In this document: in pieces, positions 1 through 8,756 of the stretch | Layout of the letters: each line of letters opens with the position of its first letter | Numbering within the stretch: the stretch's first letter is position 1 | Assembly (NCBI GenBank): GCA_018650465.1 | Contig: JABIFY010000074.1 | Coordinates: 1-64,000, forward strand | Reading direction: 5' to 3' | Length of the DNA: 64,000 bases | DNA from: Alphaproteobacteria bacterium | GTDB lineage: Bacteria; Pseudomonadota; Alphaproteobacteria; UBA2966 | The notes under the pieces: generated by a model | What the model was told of the DNA's origin: nothing | Database searches by the model: none | Seen by the model: only the letters and a program-made list of their open reading frames with translations | Position numbers and translations under genes: made by a program

Positions 1-2
1 AA

Positions 3-77
3 TGGTGGGCACGGCTGGGATTGAACCAGCGACCCCTGCAATGTCAATGCAGTGCTCTCCCGCTGAGCTACGCGCCC
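3..77 (-). tRNA. tRNA-Val (GAC)
   Basis: The reverse complement folds as a 75-nt tRNA with an encoded CCA end. It starts GGGCGCG, has the D-arm AGCTCAGCGGGAGAGC, and the T-arm GGTTCAATCC. The anticodon stem CTGCA/TGCAG closes the loop TTGACAT, giving anticodon GAC, which reads valine GUC codons. Confidence 0.95.
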
Positions 78-170
78 TTGAAGCCGTGGTTTATAGCGAA
101 ATGGACGTGTTTGGCAAGCCCCGCGAGGGTCTGAGGCGAAAAATGTTGGCTGGCAAGGCATCACAGCGGC

Positions 171-255
171 ACATTCACGCAACATTCACATCACATCCAC
201 ATCACATCCACATCACATCCACATCACATTCACATCACATTCACACTACATTCAC
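171..255. repeat. Short tandem repeat of CACATC/CACATT units
   Basis: About 85 bases consist almost only of the hexamers CACATC, CACATT and CACTAC in a 12-base higher-order pattern (ATCACATCC alternating with ATCACATTC). The repeat lies between tRNA-Val and the next gene. It leaves several frames open on this strand, and I treat the His/Thr-rich peptide it could encode as spurious. It has the look of a slipped-strand repeat; no function is evident. Confidence 0.8.
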
Positions 256-316
256 TGCGGCAAATCTGCCAAACAGGGTTGCCCGAACCGCGCCTTCGCC
301 GTAATTATCAAGGGTC

Positions 317-1225
317 ATGTCAAATCCGGAAATCCCCTTGGGCGACAGTTATCAGCCCACATATATTAATGCCTTCGAGGTTCGCCAGCCTGAGCGGGCG
401 CTGTCGCCGTGCATCTTTACCTCCCCCCACAGTGGTGCCAATTATCCGGCGGCCTTTGTTGAGGCATCGCGCCTTGATCCAGTGGCGTTGCGCGGATCTG
501 AGGATGCTTTTATCGATGAACTGTTTGCCGCTGCACCCGCGCACGGTGCACCTTTACTGAGCGCCCTTTATCCGCGCGCCTTCGTTGACATGAACCGGGA
601 GGCCTGGGAACTGGATCCGGCCATGTTTGACGGTGAATTACCACATTTTGTAAATACGGCATCACAGCGCGTGTCCGGTGGGCTTGGTACCATTGCCCGG
701 GTGGTCAGCAATGGCTCAGAAATTTATGCCCACAAGCTGCCCTTTGCCGAAGCTGAACGACGCATCCGCGAAATCTATATGCCGTATCACAATGCCCTGA
801 AGGACCTGATCGCCTGCACTCAGGATGCCGTTGGTTGTGCCGTGATTGTTGATTGTCATTCCATGCCGTCCATTGGTGGCCCCATGGACGAGGACAAGGG
901 ACGCCACAGGGCCGATATAATTCTGGGGGATCGCTTTGGCTCCAGTTGCAACAATGTTGTGACCGACACGGCAGAAGAAACTTTCCAGGGCCTGGGTTAT
1001 TCTGTGACCCGCAATCTGCCCTATGCCGGCGGTTTTACCACACGCAATTATGGTCGCCCAATTGGTGGCATCCACACCCTGCAAATTGAAATGAACCGGG
1101 CCTTGTATATGAACGAAGAAGACATCACCCGGGGCCCGGATTTTTCCACTATTCAGGGCCACATGCAGGTGGTGGTGGAGCGACTGTGTGCACTGGACCC
1201 GGAACCACTGGCACCCTTGAGGTAA
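317..1225 (+). CDS. N-formylglutamate amidohydrolase (FGase family)
   Basis: This 302-residue protein matches the FGase/N-formylglutamate deformylase family, a zinc hydrolase releasing formate from N-formyl-amino acids such as the last intermediate of one histidine degradation route. Visible family segments are SPHSGANYP near residue 35, DMNRE near 92, DCHSMPS near residue 179 and the late QIEMNR segment near 257. The ATG follows the weak ribosome site AAGGGT. No other hut genes are in view, so the substrate could be another N-formyl or N-acyl amino acid. The GNAT gene begins 7 bases downstream, suggesting co-transcription. Confidence 0.85.
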   Translation: MSNPEIPLGDSYQPTYINAFEVRQPERALSPCIFTSPHSGANYPAAFVEASRLDPVALRGSEDAFIDELFAAAPAHGAPLLSALYPRAFVDMNREAWELDPAMFDGELPHFVNTASQRVSGGLGTIARVVSNGSEIYAHKLPFAEAERRIREIYMPYHNALKDLIACTQDAVGCAVIVDCHSMPSIGGPMDEDKGRHRADIILGDRFGSSCNNVVTDTAEETFQGLGYSVTRNLPYAGGFTTRNYGRPIGGIHTLQIEMNRALYMNEEDITRGPDFSTIQGHMQVVVERLCALDPEPLAPLR

Positions 1226-1232
1226 CCAGGTC

Positions 1233-1766
1233 ATGCCGCAAGCCATAACCATTCGCCCGGCCGTGGAAACAGACCTGCCTCAAGCGCTGAAGATTTATGG
1301 TCACCATGTGCTGCATGGTCTGGCGTCGTTCGAAGAGCAACCACCCGAACTGGCCGACTTCACCAGACGCTGGAAAGCCATTGTCGAAAAAGACTTGCCC
1401 TATGTTGTGGCCGTCACTGAAACGGGCAACCTGTTGGGATACGCCTATGCCGGGCCATACCGGGCCCGCCCGGCCTATCGGCATTCGGTTGAAGACAGCG
1501 TCTACGTCGCCCCTGATGCCCCCCGCCAGGGCTTGGGCAAAAGGCTGCTGTCACGGGTCATCGAAGATTGTGAAACGCTGGGTTGGGTGCGCCAGATGAT
1601 TGCCATCATCGGCAACAGCGGTAACGACGGCTCCATCGGGCTGCACGCACATCTGGGATTCGAGATGGTGGGCACCCTGAAGTCCGTCGGCTTCAAACAT
1701 GGCGGCTGGGTCGATACCGTGATGATGCAACGCGCCATCAGTAATGGCGATACAGTCCTGCCCTGA
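1233..1766 (+). CDS. GNAT acetyltransferase, phosphinothricin acetyltransferase-like
   Basis: A 177-residue single GNAT domain. The acetyl-CoA pyrophosphate loop is visible as RQGLGKRLL (residues about 94-102), and the N-terminal start IRPAVETDLPQ with the later GNSGNDGSIGLHAHLGFE segment is typical of the Pat/Bar/YncA subgroup that acetylates small amines such as phosphinothricin, methionine sulfoximine or amino acids. The real substrate cannot be read from sequence. The gene follows the amidohydrolase with a 7-base gap, so it is probably the second gene of a two-gene unit. Confidence 0.85.
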   Translation: MPQAITIRPAVETDLPQALKIYGHHVLHGLASFEEQPPELADFTRRWKAIVEKDLPYVVAVTETGNLLGYAYAGPYRARPAYRHSVEDSVYVAPDAPRQGLGKRLLSRVIEDCETLGWVRQMIAIIGNSGNDGSIGLHAHLGFEMVGTLKSVGFKHGGWVDTVMMQRAISNGDTVLP

Positions 1767-1817
1767 GGATTTGTGGCAGGTGCCCAAACGACTATTTCCC
1801 TCGTCAAATAACGACTG

Positions 1818-2738
1818 CTATTTCTGCCAATACCGGCGTCTTAATTCGGTCGGTGGGGCACCGAAGTGTTCTTTGATGTGGCGTGAAAAATGGTTGGCGT
1901 TCTCGTAGCCGCACCGGTAGGCGATCTCTGCCACTGACAGGCCACTTCGGCGTAGCATCTGAGCGCCCTTTTTGGCGCGGAGAGACCACAAATATTTAAT
2001 TGGTGGCTGCCCCGTTTCGTGTTTGAAAATTCTGGTCAGGTGTTGCGGGGTAACGTTGGCGTATCGGGCAATGCTGTCCAGCGTGCAAGGTTCGGATATG
2101 TTCTGTTCAATGAAGGCCCTGGCGCGCAATACTGAGCGATGGATTGGTCGCTCACGTATCCTCAAATCAGCCTGGTAGAGGAATTCCTGAAACAAGGCAC
2201 GGCCGAGTGCCGCAGCCAAAAGCACAACTTCGTTTTCCGATCCAGATCCCAAATCCATGCCCATACGCTGCAGTTCCAACATGCGCCTGGAAACAGGCAA
2301 CATCATTGGCTGCGCTGCCACCAGGGAAATCAGGGCTGTATGGGACGGCGGCAGCGTGGCCTCACACCACAGAACCCGCGTGTCGATACCGTCACGGTAG
2401 TCGTACTGAAGAGAGCTCTGGCTCAGAACCAATGCTGCATAGCCTTCGATAATCTGACGATTGCTGCCATCAACGTTGATCTCGACGGCACCGCTCTGAA
2501 CAAAGACGAACTCCAGTTGCGGTTGCCTTATGGGACCATACCGACCCCCGCCAACATAGGTATCCTCGCCGAACAGACAGGTTTCGATTGTTGAAAGCGC
2601 ATTCATTTCAAAAAGACCGAGTTCATCAGATATTGGAAAAACAGGTCGCATTTCTCCATATACTCGCGACTTGTGCCTACTAAAATACTCGCGACTTGTG
2701 CCTACTAAAGCAACACTATCCAATTTGCATATATTCAT
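1818..2738 (-). CDS. AraC family transcriptional regulator
   Basis: This 306-residue regulator has an N-terminal ligand-binding domain (AraC-binding-like-2 type) and a C-terminal double helix-turn-helix, from about residue 205, ending in the classic segment SVAEIAYRCGYENANHFSRH near residue 273. It is divergent from the deaminase genes at 2868-5661 and is the obvious candidate regulator of them. The start is uncertain. The ATG at 2738 has no clear ribosome site and the first 30 codons cross a 25-bp tandem duplication. An internal ATG at 2651, just after GGAGAA and beyond the duplication, would give a 277-residue protein. Confidence 0.85.
   Translation of the reverse strand: MNICKLDSVALVGTSREYFSRHKSRVYGEMRPVFPISDELGLFEMNALSTIETCLFGEDTYVGGGRYGPIRQPQLEFVFVQSGAVEINVDGSNRQIIEGYAALVLSQSSLQYDYRDGIDTRVLWCEATLPPSHTALISLVAAQPMMLPVSRRMLELQRMGMDLGSGSENEVVLLAAALGRALFQEFLYQADLRIRERPIHRSVLRARAFIEQNISEPCTLDSIARYANVTPQHLTRIFKHETGQPPIKYLWSLRAKKGAQMLRRSGLSVAEIAYRCGYENANHFSRHIKEHFGAPPTELRRRYWQK
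2660..2709. repeat. Perfect 25-bp tandem duplication at the 5' end of the AraC gene
   Basis: The sequence ATACTCGCGACTTGTGCCTA followed by CTAAA occurs twice back to back (2660-2684 and 2685-2709). Because 25 is not a multiple of three, the two copies are read in different frames, so the extreme N-terminus of the longer AraC reading is probably not conserved. Confidence 0.95.
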
Positions 2739-2867
2739 TTGAGTAAGAAACTGAAGAAACAGAGATATTGCCAGGACCTGTGATATCAGGGAATGTTTGC
2801 CTCAACGCAGCAAGGTGGTGGAAGCGATCAGTCGTTGCTCATCACAGTCGAGACTACAGAGGAAAAT

Positions 2868-4631
2868 ATGAAAATCAGAGACCTTATCCGTGCGGGTGCG
2901 GGGGACATAAAATCAGACCTTGTTATCACCAATGGCAACCTGATCAATGTGGCCTCGTCAGAAATTTACCCGGCAGAAATCGCGATCAAGGGAACGCATA
3001 TCGTCGCCATCGGTGACGTGGAACATTGCAAAGGCCCTGACACACAGTATCTGGATGCCAAAGGTCAATACCTGAGCCCTGGCATGATCGATGGCCACCT
3101 GCATGTGGAATGCAGCAAATTGTCGGTGACCAGCTTCGCCAAACTGGTGGTGCCTCTCGGGACCACAAGTATTGTTTCCGGACTGGATCAAATTCTCGTC
3201 GTTTCCGGCCTTGAAGGGGTGCGGCATTTTCTTGACGAAGCCAATGCCGGCCCGATGACAATTTTTTGGGGTGCGCCCTGCAAAACGCCTTACACCATGC
3301 CCACGTCGACGGTTGGACACTATTTCAAGCCTGGGGATCATCGCGCAACTCATGACTGGCCCGAATGTATTGGTATCTGGGAGACAGTGCGTGAATTCAT
3401 TCAGGAAGAAGATGACGACGTCCTGGAAGCCCTGGAAATTGCCGCCAAAAACAAGCTGCCGGTCTTTGGCTGCGCGCCTATGTGCCGGGGCCACAAGCTG
3501 GCCAGTTACGCCAGTGCGGGCATTCGTCTTGACCACGAAAGTTACAGTGCGGACGAATCACTGGAGAAGCTGCGTAACGGCATGTTCGTCGTCGTACGCG
3601 AAGCCTCGATCTCGCACTTCCTGAAGGAAAACATTCAGCTGGCGACAAAGCTGGCGCCCAAGGCCGCGCACCGTATCAGCTTTTGTACCGATGATGTGGT
3701 GGCCAGTGACGTGCTGAAACGCGGCCATCTCGACAACATGGTCCGCATGGCCATTGCCGAAGGTGTCGACCCGCTCAGCGCCATTCAGATGGCCACAATC
3801 AACAGTGCTGTGGCTTATCGTATTGATCATAAAGTCGGTTTAATAGCACCTGGTCGCCTCGCTGATATTGTAATTGTCGATGACCCTGCGACATTTAATG
3901 TGCAACAGGTAATTGCCAAGGGAGAACTGGTTGCGCAAGGCGGCAAGATGATTGTTGACCTGCAACCGCCAGCCCGCCCGGCTTATCTTCAGGGCACCCT
4001 GAAAGTTAAACCGGTGACGCCCGATGAACTGAAACTCCGCACTGACATTGATGCTGACGAAGTTAATGTCCTGGCCATTAGCGTGACGAACGAAATTTTT
4101 ATTCGCAAGCGGCATGACGCCGTCATGAAGGTCAGCAACGGTGTCGTCGAACCCGATGTGGCGCGAGACCTTTTATACATCACGGTTGTGGAGCGTTACG
4201 GCAAAACCAACAATCGCCCCACTGGCATTGTCTCAGGCTTTCACCTGGAAAGCGGTGCCCTGGCCACATCAACATCACCTGACGATAACAATATCGTATG
4301 CGTGGGTACCAACAGTGAAGACATGGCCATCGCCATCAATCGGATCATCGAAGGCGGCGGCGGGCAGGCCGTGGTAAACAATGGTGAAATTCTGGAGTTC
4401 CTGGAATTGCCCATCGCAGGTATTGTCTCTGATATTGAGCCTGAGGAAATGGCCGGTTTTGAAGAACGCCTCGACGCCGCCGCCCGATCATTGGGCTGCG
4501 ATTTGCCCTGGCCGCTCATGTACATGTTCGTCCTGTCGATCACGGCAATCCCGGATTATGCCATGACGGACCTGGGTGTCGTGGATTGTGTCGCCCTGGA
4601 AATCGTCGACCCCGTGCAAAGCGCCGCCTGA
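2868..4631 (+). CDS. ade: Adenine deaminase (Ade family amidohydrolase)
   Basis: A 587-residue cytoplasmic metal-dependent amidohydrolase of the Ade type, expected to convert adenine to hypoxanthine and ammonia. Visible features are the N-terminal composite domain, the metal motif GHLHVE (His77, His79), the segment AGIRLDHES in the middle, FCTDD before the C-terminal part, and the long C-terminal adenine-deaminase domain with GIVSDIEPEEM. The reading frame is open from 2793, but the ATG at 2868 is preceded by GAGGAAA and gives the family length. It is followed after 22 bases by a second deaminase. It is a rather divergent Ade, so a modified purine is possible as substrate. Confidence 0.85.
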   Translation: MKIRDLIRAGAGDIKSDLVITNGNLINVASSEIYPAEIAIKGTHIVAIGDVEHCKGPDTQYLDAKGQYLSPGMIDGHLHVECSKLSVTSFAKLVVPLGTTSIVSGLDQILVVSGLEGVRHFLDEANAGPMTIFWGAPCKTPYTMPTSTVGHYFKPGDHRATHDWPECIGIWETVREFIQEEDDDVLEALEIAAKNKLPVFGCAPMCRGHKLASYASAGIRLDHESYSADESLEKLRNGMFVVVREASISHFLKENIQLATKLAPKAAHRISFCTDDVVASDVLKRGHLDNMVRMAIAEGVDPLSAIQMATINSAVAYRIDHKVGLIAPGRLADIVIVDDPATFNVQQVIAKGELVAQGGKMIVDLQPPARPAYLQGTLKVKPVTPDELKLRTDIDADEVNVLAISVTNEIFIRKRHDAVMKVSNGVVEPDVARDLLYITVVERYGKTNNRPTGIVSGFHLESGALATSTSPDDNNIVCVGTNSEDMAIAINRIIEGGGGQAVVNNGEILEFLELPIAGIVSDIEPEEMAGFEERLDAAARSLGCDLPWPLMYMFVLSITAIPDYAMTDLGVVDCVALEIVDPVQSAA

Positions 4632-4653
4632 AATTACGAAAGAGAAGATAACG

Positions 4654-5661
4654 ATGGAAAATCTGGACAAATTTATTGAAGGCATGCCGAAGGCCGAACT
4701 CCATGTTCATGTGGAAGGAACGCTGGAGCCAGAGCTTAAATTCAAGCTGGCAAAACGTAATAACCTGGACTTGCCTTACGCTTCAGTAGAAGAAATGCGG
4801 GCCGCCTACAATTTCGATGATTTACCATCGTTTCTGAAAATGTATTACGAAGGCATGGGCGTCTTGCTTGTCGAGCAGGACTTTTATGACCTGACATACG
4901 CCTACCTCGAAAAGGCCCGGTCCCAGAACGTTGTCTATGCAGAGATATTTTTTGATCCACAGGCCCATACCACACGCGGCATTTCCTATGACACTGTCAT
5001 AAGCGGTATTCACCGGGCGCAAATGGAGGCGCAAGAAAAACTCGGAATCAAAACGCAACTCATTATGTGTTTCCTGCGCGATATGACACCAGACTCCGCG
5101 ATGGAAGCTCTGGAACAGTCGTTGCCCTACAAAGACTGGATCATCGGCGTCGGCCTTGATTCAGATGAACGGAATAATCCACCCATCAAGTTCGCCCAGG
5201 TATTTGAACGTGCCAGGGCGGAGAATTATTTGCTCACTATGCACTGCGATGTGGATCAACAGAATTCAACGACACACATCTGGCAAACCCTGAATGATAT
5301 TGGCGTGGATCGCATTGACCACGGGGTTAATGCCCTGGAGGACGCAGCGCTTTGCGATGAAATCAAAAACCGCAAGCTGGCGTTGACCGTCTGTCCAATT
5401 TCAAACGGTTATGTGACCGACAGTATGAAAACGACTGAAATCAAGGCCATGCTGGAAAAGGACATACGGGTAACGGTGAACTCCGATGACCCCGCTTATT
5501 TCCCGGGATACATGAACGAAAACCTGATCGCCACCCAACGTGAAGCCGAACTCACCAGGGCACAGGTTATTCAACTCACCATCAATGCATTTGAGGGGAG
5601 CTGGTTACCGACCGCTGACAAAACAGCATTCTTGCAAAAACTCGACACTTACGTGGCCTGA
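4654..5661 (+). CDS. Adenosine/adenine deaminase superfamily protein with altered active-site motif
   Basis: A 336-residue TIM-barrel deaminase of the adenosine deaminase superfamily, closest in layout to bacterial adenine deaminases of the PA0148 type. It has the N-terminal metal pair HVH (His17, His19), a third His at 197, the catalytic RIDHG His223 and SDDPAYF (Asp278-Asp279). Where the family normally has HAGE, this protein reads HCDV (197-200), so the proton-shuttling glutamate is missing from its usual place. The ATG at 4654 follows AAAGAGAAG. It is co-oriented with ade 22 bases upstream, so both probably act on related purine-like substrates. Its exact substrate is not known to me. Confidence 0.8.
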   Translation: MENLDKFIEGMPKAELHVHVEGTLEPELKFKLAKRNNLDLPYASVEEMRAAYNFDDLPSFLKMYYEGMGVLLVEQDFYDLTYAYLEKARSQNVVYAEIFFDPQAHTTRGISYDTVISGIHRAQMEAQEKLGIKTQLIMCFLRDMTPDSAMEALEQSLPYKDWIIGVGLDSDERNNPPIKFAQVFERARAENYLLTMHCDVDQQNSTTHIWQTLNDIGVDRIDHGVNALEDAALCDEIKNRKLALTVCPISNGYVTDSMKTTEIKAMLEKDIRVTVNSDDPAYFPGYMNENLIATQREAELTRAQVIQLTINAFEGSWLPTADKTAFLQKLDTYVA

Positions 5662-5798
5662 ACACAGCGAAGCCAGAGGCGGTCCATATCGGTTTTCGGC
5701 GGCATCGGGAACTATGGCGTTCATACGATTGTGATTTGATTCCCACAGGCAAAGTCGCGGTAATACTGTCGGGAACAAAAATACCTCTGGAGGGGAAA

Positions 5799-6191
5799 AT
5801 GTCAGAAAATATAAATGTCGCATTGGTGGGACTGGGCCGGATCGGCCAACAGTTTGCGCTGAGTTTAGCCAGTCACATCAAGGAAGGTGACAAACCTATC
5901 ACCATCATTGCCGTCGCTGAACAAGACCCGAACTCCGAGGCTGCCAAACAATTTGCGGATGAGGGTGTATCTGTTTTCACTGACGCTGCCGAGATTGCGG
6001 CTCTTGGTGACCATCTGGATATTATCTTTGATCTGACAGGGGTTCCGGCGGTGCGTCAGGCCCTCCGCGAGAAGCTTCAGGAAACGGGTAACCGCAATAC
6101 CGTCATCGTTCCCGAAGTCTTTGCAAGATTGCTCTGGTCTTTTCTGGAGGATGGTGCCGAATTGGCTGCGCCAGTCAGAAAGGGCTACTGA
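5799..6191 (+). CDS. Small NAD(P)-binding Rossmann protein
   Basis: A 130-residue single-domain protein with a dinucleotide-binding start VALVGLGRIGQQFA (residues about 7-20) and a conserved-looking FDLTGVP segment, as in the N-terminal domain of Gfo/Idh/MocA or homoserine dehydrogenase-like oxidoreductases. No catalytic second domain follows. The ATG at 5799 has a very strong ribosome site (GGAGGGG). It lies 137 bases after the deaminase, in the same direction, so it may belong to the same unit. It could be a truncated oxidoreductase or a redox-sensing protein; function unknown. Confidence 0.65.
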   Translation: MSENINVALVGLGRIGQQFALSLASHIKEGDKPITIIAVAEQDPNSEAAKQFADEGVSVFTDAAEIAALGDHLDIIFDLTGVPAVRQALREKLQETGNRNTVIVPEVFARLLWSFLEDGAELAAPVRKGY

Positions 6192-6486
6192 TTGCTGCCG
6201 CTTTGAACCACAAAGTAAGCCGCTATTCAAAGAGCACTGAGCCAGCGTTGGAAAGCAGGCATTGTCCTGGACCTCATTGGTAATCCTGTTCGGGTGCCTG
6301 GATGCCGGAGGATGGGTGCAAATGATTGCATAAGGCTCAAACCTGTTAAACCGTGCCTGCTCCAAACCTGGTTTTCGGTTGCCGGCGAACCCATATACTG
6401 TGTAGCAAATATTGACCGTGGTAAACGTTGTCTATTTTTCATACCTTCAGTTGCCAGGATAGGTCGTTGAGCCTGGGAGCGATGGT

Positions 6487-6870
6487 ATGGCCGAAATATC
6501 CACTCACATCGATGATAGTAGAAATATTGTGACCTTTGTCATTCGTGGAACTGTAACCTCAAGTGACATTGTCAATGTGGCGCGCCAACAGCCTGAATTT
6601 CGTATCCTCAATCATTTGGTTGATATGACAAAGGCCGATCTCAGCTCACTCGACTCAGTTGGAATCCAGGAGATCGTCAAGGAATTTGCCAAACATGACA
6701 AGGCTCGCCAAAACGGGCGTACCGCTGTGGTCGTTGCGAAGGAAGCTGAATCAGGTCTGGTGAAACTGTTTGCCACTATGTCTGAAGTTTTGGCAAACAG
6801 CGAAGTTAGCTATAAGACCGTATTTTCACATAGCGAAGCACTTGAATGGCTTTCGCCACCCCCCTGCTGA
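6487..6870 (+). CDS. STAS-like (SpoIIAA/SEC14-like) protein
   Basis: A 127-residue soluble protein resembling the bacterial STAS/SpoIIAA-like family: alternating beta strands and helices, with NIVTFVIRG at residues 13-21 and DMTKADLSSLDSVGIQEI at about 46-63. Such proteins bind lipid-like or nucleotide ligands or act in anti-sigma switches, but none of those partners is nearby. The ATG follows GGGAG. The 295-base gap before it shows no recognisable element. Confidence 0.65.
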   Translation: MAEISTHIDDSRNIVTFVIRGTVTSSDIVNVARQQPEFRILNHLVDMTKADLSSLDSVGIQEIVKEFAKHDKARQNGRTAVVVAKEAESGLVKLFATMSEVLANSEVSYKTVFSHSEALEWLSPPPC

Positions 6871-6964
6871 GATAGAGGGGTAATCAAGGAAAATTCTGGA
6901 GCTTGGTTGCTTTCGGGGCCGTTACCGACAAAGTCGAAAATCGCTTCATGTGACGGCTAAACAT

Positions 6965-7687
6965 TCAGGGTGGAGAAGTTTCTGCGTTGTTCCAGCCGTC
7001 GACATTGTTGAGATAGTTCACGCAAGTTTCCACGGACTCCACATCGGCAAACTTGGCGTCGATGTCATAGAGGTTCCAGGCGACAGCGCCTGGGACCCGG
7101 TCACCGATACATTCCCGTACGGCTATGGTGCGAAAGCCATCCTGAATACCGTCGCAGATCGTCGTCCGCACACACGCAGTTGCCGTAACGCCGGTTACAA
7201 TAATCGTATCCACGCCACAGGTTCGCAAATATCCGGCCAGTGGCGTTCCTGAAAAAGAGGATGCCCGCTTTTTCATCATCACCCATTCCCCCTCGATGGG
7301 CGCAATGCGTGAGTCGATCCCCCACAAGTGCTCGTCTTCCAGGCTAACCGCTTCAACGGGGATCTTGTTGTGCCATTGACCCATGTCGGTGTGTGGATCA
7401 TCCCGGTTCGTATTTTGGTAGGCCGTTGTCACGTGGACAACGGCATGACCATTGGCGCGGGCTGCTTCCAGCAAGCGCTGCATTCCAGGAATTATCTCGT
7501 TGTCCATTTTCTCCATATCGCAAGAAAATGGATTACCTGGTCGGGTCCAGGCGTTTGCCAAATCTACGCTAATGATGGCCGGCCTTTTTCCAAAGCCGAT
7601 GCGGCGTTGAAACCCGCGCTCCTGATAGATTTTGCTGCTTTCGTCGAATGCCTGTTGCAACATTTCATCCAAATTTTCAACGGACAT
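6965..7687 (-). CDS. N-carbamoylsarcosine amidohydrolase-like cysteine hydrolase (isochorismatase fold)
   Basis: A 240-residue isochorismatase-like hydrolase. The catalytic triad is visible: Asp42 in ISVDLANAW, Lys140 in MMKKRAS and the nucleophile Cys172 in TGVTATACVRTT. The segments RPAIISVDLANAWTRPGNPF and the long N-terminal helix are typical of N-carbamoylsarcosine amidase, which cleaves a carbamoyl group from N-carbamoyl amino acids to give CO2 and ammonia (creatinine or methylated nitrogen compound breakdown). It is transcribed divergently from a LysR regulator, with a perfect dyad between them, so LysR control is likely. Confidence 0.8.
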   Translation of the reverse strand: MSVENLDEMLQQAFDESSKIYQERGFQRRIGFGKRPAIISVDLANAWTRPGNPFSCDMEKMDNEIIPGMQRLLEAARANGHAVVHVTTAYQNTNRDDPHTDMGQWHNKIPVEAVSLEDEHLWGIDSRIAPIEGEWVMMKKRASSFSGTPLAGYLRTCGVDTIIVTGVTATACVRTTICDGIQDGFRTIAVRECIGDRVPGAVAWNLYDIDAKFADVESVETCVNYLNNVDGWNNAETSPP

Positions 7688-7815
7688 TTTCTTCTCGCTC
7701 CTTTGCCTGGGTTCTGTTGTTTAACCGGTAACCTTCGGGTCATGGACCACTCGGCCGATCACTTTCACTATCGAAGCCGAAAAAATACCCTGCGTGAATA
7801 GCCGTTTTCACCTAT

Positions 7816-7838
7816 GTTAATGTGAAATTCACATTAAC
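7816..7838. promoter_or_regulatory. Perfect 11-bp dyad between divergent hydrolase and LysR genes
   Basis: GTTAATGTGAA, one central A, then TTCACATTAAC form a perfect inverted repeat. It lies 19 bases ahead of the lysR start and about 128 bases from the divergent hydrolase start. It fits a LysR-type binding site (T-N11-A core inside a dyad) that also mediates autoregulation. Binding is inferred, not shown. Confidence 0.7.
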
Positions 7839-7856
7839 CCAGGTCAGGACGTCGCC

Positions 7857-8756
7857 GTGAAAACGCTGCCCGACATCAGTCAAATAACGGCCTTCATGGT
7901 TGTCTCGGAGGAGTTGAGTTTTAAACGAGCGGCAGAGAGGCTTGCCGTAGATCCTTCTGCAATTTCCCGGCGGATCAAGGAGCTGGAGGTTACACTCGGA
8001 TTTCCATTGTTTTATCGATCGACCCACGACGTCCGATTGACCGACGCGGGACGTCACTTTTATGACGGAAGTCTGGACCTCGTCGGCACGCTGCGAGATA
8101 CGATTGCAACGGCTTCCCGCGTTGCCAAAGGCAATGTCGGACACATCCGGATCGCCTACATGACCTTTGCCGGATTGAGTATGTTGCCGACGGCACTTTC
8201 GGAATACAGGAAGCTGTTTCCTGAATTAGCCGTGTCTCTTTCATATCAGCCGACACAAGATCAAAGAATTTCGTTGGCGCGCGGCGAAATTGACGTGGGG
8301 TTGATGCTCGGACCATTCAAACATACGGAGTTTGATGTTTTGAGTGTGGCGAGCGAGTGCCTTTTTGTTGCGATGCCAAACCAACACCCTCTTGCAAGCA
8401 AAGCAGAGGTTTCAGTTTCGGATTTTTCGGACTTGCCCCTGGTAATGGGAACTGATCGCCAATGGGATTTCTATCGAAGCCGGGTTGGTCAAAGTCTCTC
8501 TCTAACTGACCTCGAGTCCCGTATCGAATATGAAGCGCCCGACATGATGGGCATGCTTGGGCTTGTAAAATCAGGCCTCGGCATCACAATCGTGCCGGAA
8601 GTCATGAAGGGTTATTGCCCCAGTGGCGTGGCCATGCGTCGCATTACCGGAAGTGAAGGGGCCATTGAGACCATTGCCAGCTGGCGAAGACCGGTTGAAG
8701 CGAAAGTAATTGACTTCACGAATATACTGAAAAAAATCTCAAAGCAGCCCAAATAG
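7857..8756 (+). CDS. LysR family transcriptional regulator
   Basis: A 299-residue LysR-type regulator with an N-terminal winged helix-turn-helix (segment SFKRAAERLAVDPSAISRRI, residues about 21-40) and a C-terminal periplasmic-binding-fold effector domain (from about residue 92). The start codon is a GTG. Its position divergent from the N-carbamoylsarcosine amidase-like gene and next to a perfect dyad suggests it controls that gene in response to the pathway substrate. Confidence 0.9.
   Translation: MKTLPDISQITAFMVVSEELSFKRAAERLAVDPSAISRRIKELEVTLGFPLFYRSTHDVRLTDAGRHFYDGSLDLVGTLRDTIATASRVAKGNVGHIRIAYMTFAGLSMLPTALSEYRKLFPELAVSLSYQPTQDQRISLARGEIDVGLMLGPFKHTEFDVLSVASECLFVAMPNQHPLASKAEVSVSDFSDLPLVMGTDRQWDFYRSRVGQSLSLTDLESRIEYEAPDMMGMLGLVKSGLGITIVPEVMKGYCPSGVAMRRITGSEGAIETIASWRRPVEAKVIDFTNILKKISKQPK

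Noticed and set aside
171-255. CRISPR array
   Set aside because: Units are 6-12 bases with no spacers; simple tandem repeat.
2-304. His/Thr-rich protein over the tandem repeat
   Set aside because: It starts inside tRNA-Val and stays open only because the CACATC repeats have no stop codons.
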